A stretch of DNA of 49,562 bases, taken from NCBI GenBank assembly GCA_020634495.1, contig JACKBR010000035.1, forward strand, positions 1 through 49,562, given 5' to 3'. The DNA is from Ardenticatenaceae bacterium. Lineage in GTDB: Bacteria > Chloroflexota > Anaerolineae > Promineifilales > Promineifilaceae. Below are positions 25,234-34,570 of the stretch, in pieces. The notes below the pieces were generated by a model. It had not been told where the DNA came from. It saw only the letters and a program-made list of their open reading frames with translations, and ran no database searches. Position numbers and translations under genes: made by a program. Position 1 is the stretch's first letter. Every line of letters starts with the position of its first letter.

Positions 25234-25303
25234 ACGCAATAGAATACGGCCGTTTCTCGGCTGTTTGGCACTTTTGGTTTGTCCCGCAATTGTTACATTG
25301 TCT

Positions 25304-25961
25304 ATGGGAAAAATAACGGCGTTAACACGGCAAAAAAAGAAATCCTGACCGGATCAACGTTTACCTGGATGGCGAGTTTGCTTTTGGGTTGGCGGCAATT
25401 ACGGCCGTTTCTCTCGCATTGGCCAAACGTTGTCACCGGCGGAAATTGAGCGCCTTCAAGGGCAGACCTGGAAGAAAAAAGCCAAAAACGTGGCGATTGG
25501 TTTTATTGAATATCGGCCACGCAGCATTGCCGAAACACGCCAACATCTGCAAAAAAAAGCGTATCCAGACGACGTCATAAACCGAGTTTTGCAGCGTCTG
25601 GAAGCTGCTGAATTGCTCAACGATGCCGCCTTTGCCCGCTACTGGGTAGAACAGCGCGAAACCTTCAAACCGCGCAGCAAAATGGCGCTACAAATGGAAC
25701 TGCGAAAAAAGGTATGGATCGCGCGCGCTTATGATTGAAACAGCCGTTGCCGACATTGATGAATTAGCCGCCGCCACCCAGGCCGCACAAACCAAAAGCA
25801 CGTCGTTGCACACGTTGCCAGAGGCTGATTTTCGCTGAAAACTGGGCGGCTTTTTGCAACGTCGTGGCTTTGCTAGCTACGACATTGTTAGAGAAGTATC
25901 GCACACGCTTTGGGGAATAATTTCAGAGCGAAAGCTTGGAATAACGCAAACAACCAGCTAG
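25304..25961 (+). pseudogene. recX: RecX-like regulatory protein, several frame disruptions
   Basis: Homology to RecX (which caps and disassembles RecA filaments) can be followed through several frames. From the ATG at 25304: MGKITALTRQKK, then DRINVYLDGEFAFGLAAIT, then SPAEIERLQG and NVAIGFIEYRPRSIAETRQHL, ending near KLGGFLQRRGFASYDIVREV. Breaks are seen near 25340 (extra A), 25417 (missing G), 25712-25730 (indels in a GC repeat), and a TGA in place of a sense codon near 25837. The position just after recA supports the call. The density of breaks is much higher than elsewhere, so either local sequence quality is poor or the gene is decaying. Confidence 0.75.
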
Positions 25962-26035
25962 TGATTGTTTCGAATGAAAACAGTTGATCCGTTTTCTAAA
26001 CCCATTTTGCCTTCACTTAAACAAGGAGATCAATT

Positions 26036-27562
26036 ATGCCAGCACTTTATATTCTGCTGGGCCTGTCATCGGCCTAATTATTGGCGGTTCTGTGGTCTAT
26101 TTATTCGTACGGCCGCAGATTGAACAAAAAGTTGCCGCCGTTGACCGAGAATTGGAAGAGCGCCGCACCCTCGCTGAAAAAGAAACGTCAGAGATATTAG
26201 AAATCTCCCGCCAGGAAGCGCAGCAAATTCGCCTGGAAGCGGAAAAGACAATTGAACGAAGGTATCAAGATGTGGCTCGTGCCGAAGAGCGCGTAGACCG
26301 GCGCAACGAGAACCTGGACAAGCAGGTGAAGAAGCTAGAACACCGCGAGGCTGTTCTAAACAAGCGGCAAAGCCGGTTAGACAAACGGCAAAATCGGCTG
26401 GAGACAATTGAACAGGAACGTCGCCAACAGCTAGAGCAAATTGCCGCCCTGACGACTGATGAAGCCAGCAGCTGCTGCTTGAAGATGTGGAAAAAGAGTC
26501 TCGGCAAGATATGGCTCGCATCATGCGTGAAATTGAGGATGAAGCCAAGGAAAACGCCAACCAGAAAGCCCGCGAGCTGGTTGTGATGGCCATCCAGCGC
26601 ATTGCCAGCGACCAGGTGGCCGAACAAACTGTCTCGGTGGTTAATTTGCCCAGCGAAGAGATGAAAGGGCGGATCATTGGGCGAAACGGCCGTAACATTC
26701 GCGCCTTTGAGCAGGCTGCCGGCGTGGACATTGTGGTAGACGATACCCCAGAAGCCGTCTCCGTTTCCAGCTTTGACCCGGTTCGTCGTGAAGCGGCCCG
26801 GCGAGCTTTGGAGAAACTGATTACAGACGGCCGTATCCATCCAGCTCGCATCGAAAAATTGATTAAAGATTCTACCAATGAAGTGGAACAGGACATGAAA
26901 GAGGCTGGCGAACAGGCCGCCTACGAAGCCAACGTCCACGGTTTACACCCGCAGGTTATCAAAATGCTGGGCCGCCTGAAATACCGCACCTCGTTTGGCC
27001 AGAACCAGCTGTATCATTCGGTAGAAGCGTCGAAGATTGCGGCCGTTTTAGCCGCCGAACTCAACGCCAACATCGACATTGCCAAAATGGGCGCACTGCT
27101 GCATGACCTGGGCAAAGCGATGGATCACGATCAGGAAGGCACACACGCCATGCTAGGCGCCGAATTTGCCAAACGGTTCAAAGTGCCGCCACTGGTGGTT
27201 AACGCCATTGCGGCCCACCACCATGAGGTAGAACCAGAAAGCGTCGAAGCCATCATCGTAGAAGCAGCCGACGCCATCTCCGGGGCACGCCCCGGCGCAC
27301 GCCGCGAAAGTTTAGAGAATTACATCAAGCGGGTACGCACGCTGGAAGAAATTGCCACCACCTTCCAGGGCGTAGAAAGCGCCTATGCCTTGCAGGCCGG
27401 GCGCGAAATCCGCATCCTGGTCAAGCCAGACAAAATCGACGATCTGGAAGCGATGCGCCTTTCCAAAAACATCGCCAAAACCATCGAAGAAAGTATGCAA
27501 TATCCCGGCCAGATTCAAGTCACGGTCATCCGCGAAACCTGCGCGTGGGCTTTGCCAAATAG
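26036..27562 (+). pseudogene. rny: Ribonuclease Y, three frameshifts
   Basis: RNase Y is the membrane-anchored endonuclease that starts mRNA decay. Order: N-terminal TM helix (GPVIGLIIGGSVVYLFV), long Glu/Arg-rich coiled coil, KH domain ([21 protein letters not shown]), HD domain ([12 protein letters not shown]), and the family C-terminus. The true start is the ATG at 26036 with AAGGAG 8 nt upstream. Single-base losses are inferred at about 26063 (run of C), about 26471 (AA to A) and about 27545; repair of the last gives the usual AVGFAK ending at TAG 27560-27562. About 509 aa when repaired, the normal length. The recA-recX-rny order is common in several phyla. Confidence 0.88.
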
Positions 27563-27571
27563 CCAATTCTG

Positions 27572-27603
27572 GAGGAGTGAGCATCCTCTGATGCTCACTC
27601 CTC
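27572..27603. terminator. Hairpin between convergent rny and aldo/keto reductase
   Basis: A perfect 14-bp stem (27572-27585 with 27590-27603) and 4-nt loop CTCT. It sits 10 nt after the repaired rny stop and 25 nt after the reductase stop on the other strand. It lacks a clear T run, so it may stop transcription weakly in both directions. Confidence 0.6.
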
Positions 27604-27627
27604 TAAAAAACTTTGGTGCGCCTAGTT

Positions 27628-28611
27628 CTATTGATGACCAAGAATGGGATGCGGTTTGTAGAGGGCCTCAATCCGCGCAATTTCTTCATCCGTTAGAGAA
27701 ATTTCCACAGCGGCAGCAGCTTCTTCCAACTGGTACATCTTTGTTGCGCCAATGATGGGAGCCGTAACGCCCGGCTTGTGCAGCAGCCAGGCCAGGGCAA
27801 TTTGGGCGGGTGAAAACCCTTTTTCCGCAGCAATCGCCACAACAGCATCCACCACATCAAAATCCTCTGATTCGTAATACATGCCTTTGGCAAATTCATC
27901 GCTTTTGGCCCTGGTCGTAGGATCACCGGCTTCGCGTTTGCGGTTGCCAGCCAAAAAGCCCCTGGCCAACGGACTCCAGGGAATGACGCCCACGCCCTGG
28001 TCGCGGCAAAGGGGCAGCATTTCTCGCTCCTCCTCGCGGTAAACGGCGTTCATGTGGTTTTGCATGGCAGAGAAGCGCGTCCAGCCGTGAAGATCGGCCG
28101 TGTACTGGGCTTTGGCAAACTGCCAGGCATACATGCTGGACGCGCCAATGTAGAGGGCCTTGCCAGCCTTCACCACATCGTGCAGCGCTTCCATTGTTTC
28201 TTCAATTGGGGTGTCATTGTCCCAACGATGAATTTGGTACAGATCGACGTAATCGGTGCCCAGGCGGCGCAGCGAATTGTCGATAGCTTCCATAATATGT
28301 TTGCGGGAGAGACCGCCACCGTTGGGGCCTTGGCCAATGGGGAAATACACTTTAGTCGCCAGCACAACTTCTTCACGGCTGCCAGCAAACTCTTTGAGCA
28401 GCTTGCCAGTGACTTCTTCGCTGACACCTAAGGAGTACATATCGGCCGTATCAAAGAAGTTGATGCCGAGTTCGATGGCCCGTTTGATAAACGGCCGTGC
28501 CGCCGCCTCATCCAAAACCCATTCCCGCCACTCTGGTGTGCCATAGCTCATCATCCCCAGGCAAATGCGGGAAACCTTTAGGCCAGTTTTGCCTAAATTT
28601 ACATATTCCAT
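27628..28611 (-). CDS. Aldo/keto reductase
   Basis: A 327-aa NADPH-dependent oxidoreductase with a (beta/alpha)8 barrel. The catalytic tetrad reads Asp54, Tyr59 ([14 protein letters not shown]), Lys87 (ATKVYF) and His128 (LYQIHRW). C-terminal [18 protein letters not shown] binds the cofactor phosphate. It resembles the YajO/Tas-like AKR group that reduces sugars or aldehydes; the substrate is not predictable. It is downstream of the cupin gene on the same strand. Its ribosome site lies in the 3' arm of a hairpin (see 28617-28650). Confidence 0.93.
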   Translation of the reverse strand: MEYVNLGKTGLKVSRICLGMMSYGTPEWREWVLDEAAARPFIKRAIELGINFFDTADMYSLGVSEEVTGKLLKEFAGSREEVVLATKVYFPIGQGPNGGGLSRKHIMEAIDNSLRRLGTDYVDLYQIHRWDNDTPIEETMEALHDVVKAGKALYIGASSMYAWQFAKAQYTADLHGWTRFSAMQNHMNAVYREEEREMLPLCRDQGVGVIPWSPLARGFLAGNRKREAGDPTTRAKSDEFAKGMYYESEDFDVVDAVVAIAAEKGFSPAQIALAWLLHKPGVTAPIIGATKMYQLEEAAAAVEISLTDEEIARIEALYKPHPILGHQ

Positions 28612-28616
28612 TTGTA

Positions 28617-28650
28617 AACTCCTTTCACGCCTTTGTTGCTGAAAGGAGTT
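28617..28650 (-). promoter_or_regulatory. Hairpin covering the aldo/keto reductase ribosome site
   Basis: Arms of 11 bp (28617-28627 and 28640-28650) pair perfectly with a 12-nt loop. On the minus strand the 3' arm contains AAAGGAG, the only good Shine-Dalgarno of the reductase, 7-8 nt before its ATG. The 5' arm overlaps the cupin stop codon. Ribosomes finishing the cupin gene could open the hairpin, giving translational coupling. Confidence 0.55.
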
Positions 28651-28975
28651 ATTTTACCGAACGTTGAGCTTCCAGGCACACCACGCCATGCTGGCCAGCC
28701 ACAGCATTGTGCATCACGCCAGACGGCAAATCGAGGCGGTCGCCTGGATAAAGTGTTGTGGGTTCACCTTCAATTGGAAAACCAAAGGTAATTGATCCGG
28801 CCAGAACCATGATGACCTTATCGTAAGGGTGATCATGGGCAGGAAAAACATCTTGGGGATTACTGCTCCATTTGTAGGGGGCCAGACCTTCAGATTCAAG
28901 CTGGTGAGTTAGCATTGGCTCTGTTGGGGGGGCTGGATTTGCCCATTTTTGGATGTGGATAATGTGGGATTTCAT
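28649..28975 (-). CDS. Small cupin-domain protein
   Basis: A single-domain cupin (108 aa). Motif 1 region is FPAHDHPYDKVIMVLAGSITFGF (His, His, Glu replaced by Asp/Lys pattern), motif 2 is PGDRLDLPSGVMHNAV. The His pair HDH and His in GVMHN could bind a metal. The function may be a sugar isomerase, a dioxygenase or a binding protein; it cannot be assigned. The ATG at 28975 has GGAGG-like sequence about 10 nt upstream (GGAGGAGACC on the minus strand). It is followed by the aldo/keto reductase. Confidence 0.85.
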   Translation of the reverse strand: MKSHIIHIQKWANPAPPTEPMLTHQLESEGLAPYKWSSNPQDVFPAHDHPYDKVIMVLAGSITFGFPIEGEPTTLYPGDRLDLPSGVMHNAVAGQHGVVCLEAQRSVK

Positions 28976-29136
28976 TTGCCGGTCTCCTCCATGACCGCTA
29001 CTGCCCGGTTCATGCGTTAGATTTGAGAATAATTTCGCATAAAGCATACGTGGCTTTGGCCAAAAGGACAATTAAACTCGTGTACTGTTTAGGCAAACCT
29101 GCACGCTGCTTTTATGCGAAGCTGTTGGGTTCTTGC

Positions 29137-29142
29137 TATAAT
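29137..29142 (+). promoter_or_regulatory. TATAAT close to an ATG (possible leaderless mRNA)
   Basis: A perfect -10 box ends 9 nt before the ATG at 29152, and no Shine-Dalgarno lies between. Transcription would start about at the ATG. The -35 is poor. Confidence 0.4.
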
Positions 29143-29151
29143 CCCGCAACT

Positions 29152-30201
29152 ATGGAAAGTTCTGGTCGGGATAGACGCCAATTTTGGATTGGCATGGGCA
29201 TGAGCGCCATTTCAATTGTTCTTATCTTATTTCTGGTAAACCCCAGAGATATTGTCCTTGCGCTGCAACAGGCAGAGGTTTCTTACATTGGCTGGAGCGC
29301 CCTGGCTGTGCTGCTTTTCATGATGGTTCGGGCAGTTCGTTGGCGTTACATGTTGGCCAATGAACTATCCTGGGGGCAAACATTCCATATTCAGAACATT
29401 GGCTATATGTTTAACATGGTGCTGCCTTTCCGGCTGGGCGATGTGGCGCGGGCTGTGCTGATTGGCAACGTGCCGCCTATCACTCTGGCCAGAGGGCTTT
29501 CCACGATGGTGGTGGAGCGCATTTTAGACATGATGTTTATTGTGGCGCTGCTGCCGTTTACGCTGGCAGAGGTAACAAACCTGCCTGCCTGGATGCAGGA
29601 AGGGGCGCGGGCCTCTGGCATCGTGGCCATTGGGGCGATTGGCGTGCTGGTTGTGGCGGCTAATCAACGCAAGCTGGCGACCCGGTGGGGTACGGCCGTT
29701 CTCAATCGCATCCCCTTTATGAACACTGAGCGCTGGATCGGCCGTATGAATGAGATTTTAGACGGCCTGGGTAGCCTTACCCGCCTCAAGGATAGTCTCG
29801 TACTTGTTTTTTTGAGCATTGCCGTCTGGATACCCATTTTGTTCGCCTACTACTGGGGCATTTTGGCCGTTGGCGGGCAGGCAAACCTGCTCGCAGCCAG
29901 CTTTGTCGTTTGCGCCGCCGCACTCAGCATTGCCATTCCTTCTTCGCCAGGGCAAATTGGCGTGTTTCACGTTGGGGTTACCGCAGCCATGCTGGCCATC
30001 GGGCAAACTGATGGGGCAGCCGCCGGATTTGCCGTGGTGTACCACGCGCTTAATCTCATTAGCATGATTATTTTGGGGCTGATTGGCTTGAGCAGCACCG
30101 GGGCAACCTTCCGCAGCGTTATTGAAACAACCCAGCAGTTTACCCGCCGCCGCCGGGTGAGCGGTGAGACGGAGCAGGGTGTAAAAAATAGTGAAAAGTG
30201 A
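29152..30201 (+). CDS. LPG-synthase-type integral membrane protein (UPF0104 family)
   Basis: A 349-aa protein with about eight transmembrane helices. The motif FRLGDVARAVLIGN and MVVERILDMMFIV are hallmarks of the lysylphosphatidylglycerol synthase TM/flippase-like family (also AglD-type). Members without the soluble C-terminal domain often sit in glycan or glycolipid clusters and may move or modify lipid-linked sugars. The following genes are glycosyltransferases, in line with this. The frame is open upstream to 29023, but the ATG at 29152 starts the conserved part. Confidence 0.87.
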   Translation: MESSGRDRRQFWIGMGMSAISIVLILFLVNPRDIVLALQQAEVSYIGWSALAVLLFMMVRAVRWRYMLANELSWGQTFHIQNIGYMFNMVLPFRLGDVARAVLIGNVPPITLARGLSTMVVERILDMMFIVALLPFTLAEVTNLPAWMQEGARASGIVAIGAIGVLVVAANQRKLATRWGTAVLNRIPFMNTERWIGRMNEILDGLGSLTRLKDSLVLVFLSIAVWIPILFAYYWGILAVGGQANLLAASFVVCAAALSIAIPSSPGQIGVFHVGVTAAMLAIGQTDGAAAGFAVVYHALNLISMIILGLIGLSSTGATFRSVIETTQQFTRRRRVSGETEQGVKNSEK

Positions 30202-30231
30202 TGAGAGAAACGCGGAAAACGGGAAAACTGT

Positions 30232-31461
30232 ATGAAAATTGTTGAAGTGTTAACGTATTACCGCCCCTGGGTTAGTGGGCTAACCATTTACGTGGAGCGC
30301 CTGAGCAAGGCATTGGCCAGGCAGGGGCATGAAGTTACCGTCTTAACCTCCAAGTATGATCCGAATCTGCCCAATTATGATGTGCTGGAAGGTGTAAAAG
30401 TAATCCGGATTCCGGTAGCAGCCCGGGTGAGCAAGGGGGTGCTGATGCCTGGCTTTGGCCCGATGGCCTGGAAGCTGGCCCAGCAGGCAGATGTTTTGCA
30501 TTTGCATTTGCCGCAATTTGATGCGCCGGGTGTGGCAATGCGCGGCCGTATTTTGGGCAAACCGGTTGTGCTTACCTATCATTGCGATTTACAGCTGCCA
30601 CACGGCCGTTTTAACCGCCTGGTTGATAATGTGGTGCAAACCATGAACCAACTGGCAGGTCGTTTGTCTGACGCCGTGGTGACCTACACCCGCGATTACG
30701 GCACCCACTCCCCATTTTTGTCCCAGTTTTTGGATGACAAGCTGCACATCATTCCCCCACCTGTGGAGCTGCCAGAACACAGCTCTGCCGATGTGCAGGC
30801 GTTTCGGGCCAAACACAATTTAGGCGACGAGCCTGTGATTGGCATCATTTGCCGGTTGGCCGCCGAAAAAGGGGTCGAGGTGCTGCTAAAAGCGCTGCCC
30901 ATTGTGCGGCAATCGTTTCCCAACGTGCGCGTGTTGCACGCTGGCGAGTACAAAAACATCATTGGGGAAGAGGCGTACGCGGCGCGGTTGGCACCGCTGT
31001 TTACCAAATACAAAGACCATTATCATTTGCTGGGCAACATTGAAGGCCCAGAGTTGAGCGCGTTTTACAACTCTTTGGATTGTTTATGCGTGCCCAGCCT
31101 GAACAGCACAGAAAGTTTTGGCCTGGTGCAAATTGAGGCGATGCAAAATGGGGTGCCGGTGGCAGCCTGCGCCTTGCCTGGCGTGCGCCAACCGGTAACC
31201 ATGACGGGCATGGGGGAAGTTACGGCCGTTTCCGACCACAACGCCCTGGCCCAGGCCATCATCAATATTTTGCGCGATAAAGAACAATACCAACGAGACA
31301 GCACCCTCATTGGTGCCTCATTTTCACCGGATGAGACGGCCAAAACATATGTGGAGCTCTTCCAAAAATTACAGATGGGCAAGCTGCAAGGCAAAACGGC
31401 CGAACCCGCCGCCTACGATCGTTTACGCGCCATGCGAGACACATTCAACCAACAGAGCTGA
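30232..31461 (+). CDS. GT4-family glycosyltransferase
   Basis: A 409-aa GT-B fold retaining glycosyltransferase. The N-terminal Rossmann start is VEVLTYYRPWVSGLTIYVERLSKALARQGHEVTVLT with the acceptor loop; the donor site is in PVIGIICRLAAEKGVEVLLKALP and the E-x7-E motif is ESFGLVQIEAMQNGVPVAA. The likely reaction is transfer of a sugar from a nucleotide donor to a lipid or glycan acceptor at the inner membrane face. Close to PimB/MshA-like members by overall pattern. Its last base overlaps the ATG of the next gene, so translation is coupled. Confidence 0.92.
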   Translation: MKIVEVLTYYRPWVSGLTIYVERLSKALARQGHEVTVLTSKYDPNLPNYDVLEGVKVIRIPVAARVSKGVLMPGFGPMAWKLAQQADVLHLHLPQFDAPGVAMRGRILGKPVVLTYHCDLQLPHGRFNRLVDNVVQTMNQLAGRLSDAVVTYTRDYGTHSPFLSQFLDDKLHIIPPPVELPEHSSADVQAFRAKHNLGDEPVIGIICRLAAEKGVEVLLKALPIVRQSFPNVRVLHAGEYKNIIGEEAYAARLAPLFTKYKDHYHLLGNIEGPELSAFYNSLDCLCVPSLNSTESFGLVQIEAMQNGVPVAACALPGVRQPVTMTGMGEVTAVSDHNALAQAIINILRDKEQYQRDSTLIGASFSPDETAKTYVELFQKLQMGKLQGKTAEPAAYDRLRAMRDTFNQQS

Positions 31462-34400
31462 TGACACAAAACGAGACCGCCCCCCAATTTTTAGCCGCTA
31501 CCACCCAGGATGATCTGCTTTGGCGGCAGCTTAAAACCATTCCGGCCTTTCGGGCAATTTTGCGGGCGGTGGAAGCCCGCTTCTACTTTGCCGTCGATTT
31601 GCCGCAGCCAACGCTGGATGTGGGCTGCGGCGATGGCCATTTTAGCCAGATGGTGTTTGACCGAAAGCTGGATGCGGGCATTGACCCCTGGTGGAATCCG
31701 CTAAAAAAAGCGCAGCAGTCTGACATGTATGATTTGGCGCTGCAAGCGATGGGCGACAAGCTGCCGTTTCCCGACGCCCATTTTGCCAGCGCATTCAGCA
31801 ATTCTGTTTTGGAACATATTCCCGATATTCAACCGGTGCTTAATGAAACCAGCCGGGTTTTGCAGCAGAACGGCCGTTTCCTCATCACCATGCCCAACCA
31901 CAACTTTACCAGCTACCTGGGCGGCGCGGCTTTCTTCCAGCGGCTGGGACTGAGTGGTCTGGCGGCCTGGTACCAGCGTTTTTTTAACCGCATTGCCCGC
32001 CACGCCCATACCGATTCCATTGAAGTGTGGGCGGAACGATTAGCCCAGGCGGGCTTTGCTATTGAACGCTGGCAATATTATTTTTCTAAAAAGGCCCTGC
32101 ACGCGCTGGAATGGGGACACGTGCAAGGGTTGCCGTCGGCCATTGTGCACGCCCTGACGGGGCATTGGATTGTGGCTCCGTGGGCCAGCAGCCTGCGCCG
32201 CACAGAACGATGGCTACGGCCGTTTTACAATGAACCGTCTGACCAGGACGGCACTTACGTGCTCATTGTGGCTCGCAAAAAAGCCAATGGCCCCATCCCT
32301 GTGCATGTTCCGCCAGCACGGCCGTTTAGCATTGAAGAGTTGGAAACGGCCGTTGCAGGCCAACGGCCAGCCCCGCCAGAGCCAGACCTGCTGCCTACAG
32401 TTGATGAGTCGCCGCTGGAAGCCGAGCCAGAGCCGCTTGCCCAGCCACCGGCTCTGGATGAGGAACCTACCACCGCCACTGCTGGAACCAACTGGCTCAA
32501 CATTTTGCTGGGCATTTTCAGCGTGCTGGCCGCCATGATGGGCCAGCTGGCCCTGACCGGCAATCCGCCAAACCTGGTCAGCGGACGACAATGGTTTTTG
32601 TACAGCGCCCTGCCCCTGCTCTGGTTGCTGTGGCGCAATCAGGAAAAACGCCCGACGACGCGGCGCAGTTGGCGTTTGCCGCGCCTGGGGCAGATTCCTC
32701 AGCGGCGTTGGTTTTACTTGCTGGCACTTTTGCTGGCGGTGTTGGCTCGTCGGGTGGTGAGCACCCCCGGAAATGAACAGCCGCTGCTGGCGCTGCTGCT
32801 GTGGCTGGTTGCCGTTGGGGTGGGCTTTTATGCCTGGCAAGAAGGCTCTTTTTCGGCCGATTCTTTGTTTATTTCACGGCGCACGGTGGGAACGGCCGTT
32901 GTCCTTTTCCTGGCCGCTCTGGTGGTTCGATTGGTGAACCTGACCCACAATCCTTTCATGCTCAACGGCATCGAGGCAAGTTTGGGGCTGAACAGCCTGC
33001 AAATTGTTCAGGGCCAGCTGCGCAATCCGTTTGCCACAGGCTGGCTCACCAACCCCATCCTGCCCCTGTACCTGATGGCCATTCCCATCCGCATTTTGGG
33101 GCCAACGGTGCTGGCTGCCCGCCTGCTTTCACCTTTTGTGGGAGCAGCTACCGTAGCGGCAACCTATCTCATTGGCAAGCGGCTGTTTGGCAACTTAACC
33201 GGATTGCTGGCAGCCATCTTGCTGCTGGGTGCCCATTTTCATTTGCATTACAGCCGCCTGGGCATGACCAACATTTGGGATGGGCTGCTGGCCCTTTTGG
33301 CGCTGGGGCTGATTGCCATTGCCTGGCAACGGCCGTCCGCTGCGCCACAGCAGCGAATGCTTTGGCTGTGGGCCGGGGCATTTGTGGGTCTCAACATTTA
33401 CACCTTCACCAGCGCCCGCGTTTTGCCACTCATTTTGGCAGTCTGGCTGCTGCTTTCGCTGCTGCTGGATAGAAAAACGATGCGGCAGCAGGCGCGGCAC
33501 TTGTTGGCCGCAGGTGGCATGGCACTGCTTGTTGCCCTGCCACTGCTGCTCTTTTACAACGCCTTCCCAGAAATTTGGCTGGAGCGGGCCAACATTTTGG
33601 GGATTTTGCCTGGACAAACTGGCTGGTTAACGGATGAAATGGCGCGTTCTGGCTTGTCGCAAACGGCCGTTTTGTGGCAGCAGTTCTGGCAGTCGGCATT
33701 GGCGTTTAACGGCATTGCCGACAACAGCCCGGCTTACCGACCACTGGTGCCCCTGCTGAGCTTTGGCCCGGCCATCCTTTTTGTTTTGGGCTTTCTACTG
33801 GCCATCTTCCGCGTGAAGCAAAACAGCTACCGCCTGCTGCTGCTCTGGCCGCTGCTCACCGTTATTGTGGCGGGGGCGTTGGTGATTGAATCGCCCCAAA
33901 GCCACCGGCTGGTGATGGCCACACCCGCGCTGGCTCTGCTGGCCGCCCTGGCGCTGATCACGCTGGGCAATCTGATTTTAACGGCGCTGCAACAAGCGCC
34001 AGGCACCAATGCCCCTTTGCCAGACCTGAGCCAATGGCGGCTTAATCTGGCCAATTGGCGCAAACCTACCACCCAGGCCAGCCTGATTTTACTGGGGCTG
34101 GCGCTCGTTTTTGCTTTGAGCGATTTGATGTTTTATTACGGCCGTTTCCCCAGCAACAACCAGTTCGCCGACCCCAACACAGAAATTGCTTACGAACTTT
34201 CCACCTATCTCAATAATTTGGATGGCGAATGGACAGCCTATCTGTATGGCCCCCCTACGCTGTATGTCGATTTTCCCACCTTCCCCTACCTGCTCACCGA
34301 TTTTCAGGCGGGGGCCAACTTTTTTAATGTCGAAACGGCCGATTCACAGTTGGCATCTGCCCCAACGACCGACCGGCTTTTTATCTTTTTACCCCAACGC

Positions 34401-34508
34401 CAGGCAGAGATGACGCTGGTTCAACAGCAATTCCCCAATGGCACCTTCCAGCACGTGAATGGTTATTATGCCGCACCGCTTTTTACCGTTTATCTATTTG
34501 AGCCATAA
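31461..34508 (+). CDS. Methyltransferase - GT-C membrane glycosyltransferase fusion
   Basis: A 1015-aa protein in two parts. Residues about 1-270 form a class I SAM methyltransferase (LDVGCGDGHFSQMVF near residue 52; NSVLEHIPDIQPVLNETSRVL). A Pro/Glu-rich linker (about 275-345) leads to a polytopic domain with about ten or more helices resembling the GT39/ArnT/PMT group: LVNLTHNPFMLNGIEASLGLNSLQIVQ holds the expected acidic residue in the first loop, followed by GPTVLAARLLSPFVGAATVAATYLIGKRLFG. The C-terminal 100 residues are soluble. The polytopic part would use polyprenyl-phosphate sugars. No stop or frame slip separates the halves, so the fusion is real in this sequence. Confidence 0.87.
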   Translation: MTQNETAPQFLAATTQDDLLWRQLKTIPAFRAILRAVEARFYFAVDLPQPTLDVGCGDGHFSQMVFDRKLDAGIDPWWNPLKKAQQSDMYDLALQAMGDKLPFPDAHFASAFSNSVLEHIPDIQPVLNETSRVLQQNGRFLITMPNHNFTSYLGGAAFFQRLGLSGLAAWYQRFFNRIARHAHTDSIEVWAERLAQAGFAIERWQYYFSKKALHALEWGHVQGLPSAIVHALTGHWIVAPWASSLRRTERWLRPFYNEPSDQDGTYVLIVARKKANGPIPVHVPPARPFSIEELETAVAGQRPAPPEPDLLPTVDESPLEAEPEPLAQPPALDEEPTTATAGTNWLNILLGIFSVLAAMMGQLALTGNPPNLVSGRQWFLYSALPLLWLLWRNQEKRPTTRRSWRLPRLGQIPQRRWFYLLALLLAVLARRVVSTPGNEQPLLALLLWLVAVGVGFYAWQEGSFSADSLFISRRTVGTAVVLFLAALVVRLVNLTHNPFMLNGIEASLGLNSLQIVQGQLRNPFATGWLTNPILPLYLMAIPIRILGPTVLAARLLSPFVGAATVAATYLIGKRLFGNLTGLLAAILLLGAHFHLHYSRLGMTNIWDGLLALLALGLIAIAWQRPSAAPQQRMLWLWAGAFVGLNIYTFTSARVLPLILAVWLLLSLLLDRKTMRQQARHLLAAGGMALLVALPLLLFYNAFPEIWLERANILGILPGQTGWLTDEMARSGLSQTAVLWQQFWQSALAFNGIADNSPAYRPLVPLLSFGPAILFVLGFLLAIFRVKQNSYRLLLLWPLLTVIVAGALVIESPQSHRLVMATPALALLAALALITLGNLILTALQQAPGTNAPLPDLSQWRLNLANWRKPTTQASLILLGLALVFALSDLMFYYGRFPSNNQFADPNTEIAYELSTYLNNLDGEWTAYLYGPPTLYVDFPTFPYLLTDFQAGANFFNVETADSQLASAPTTDRLFIFLPQRQAEMTLVQQQFPNGTFQHVNGYYAAPLFTVYLFEP

Positions 34509-34570
34509 TCCAATCAGAAAATTATTGGCGGTAACGCTTTGGGTAAGAACCGACTGCTAGGATTGTATTT

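Noticed and set aside
32801..33472. Plus-strand frame (223 codons) within the GT-C fusion gene
   Set aside because: An alternative frame of the membrane domain; the main frame has helices and family motifs.
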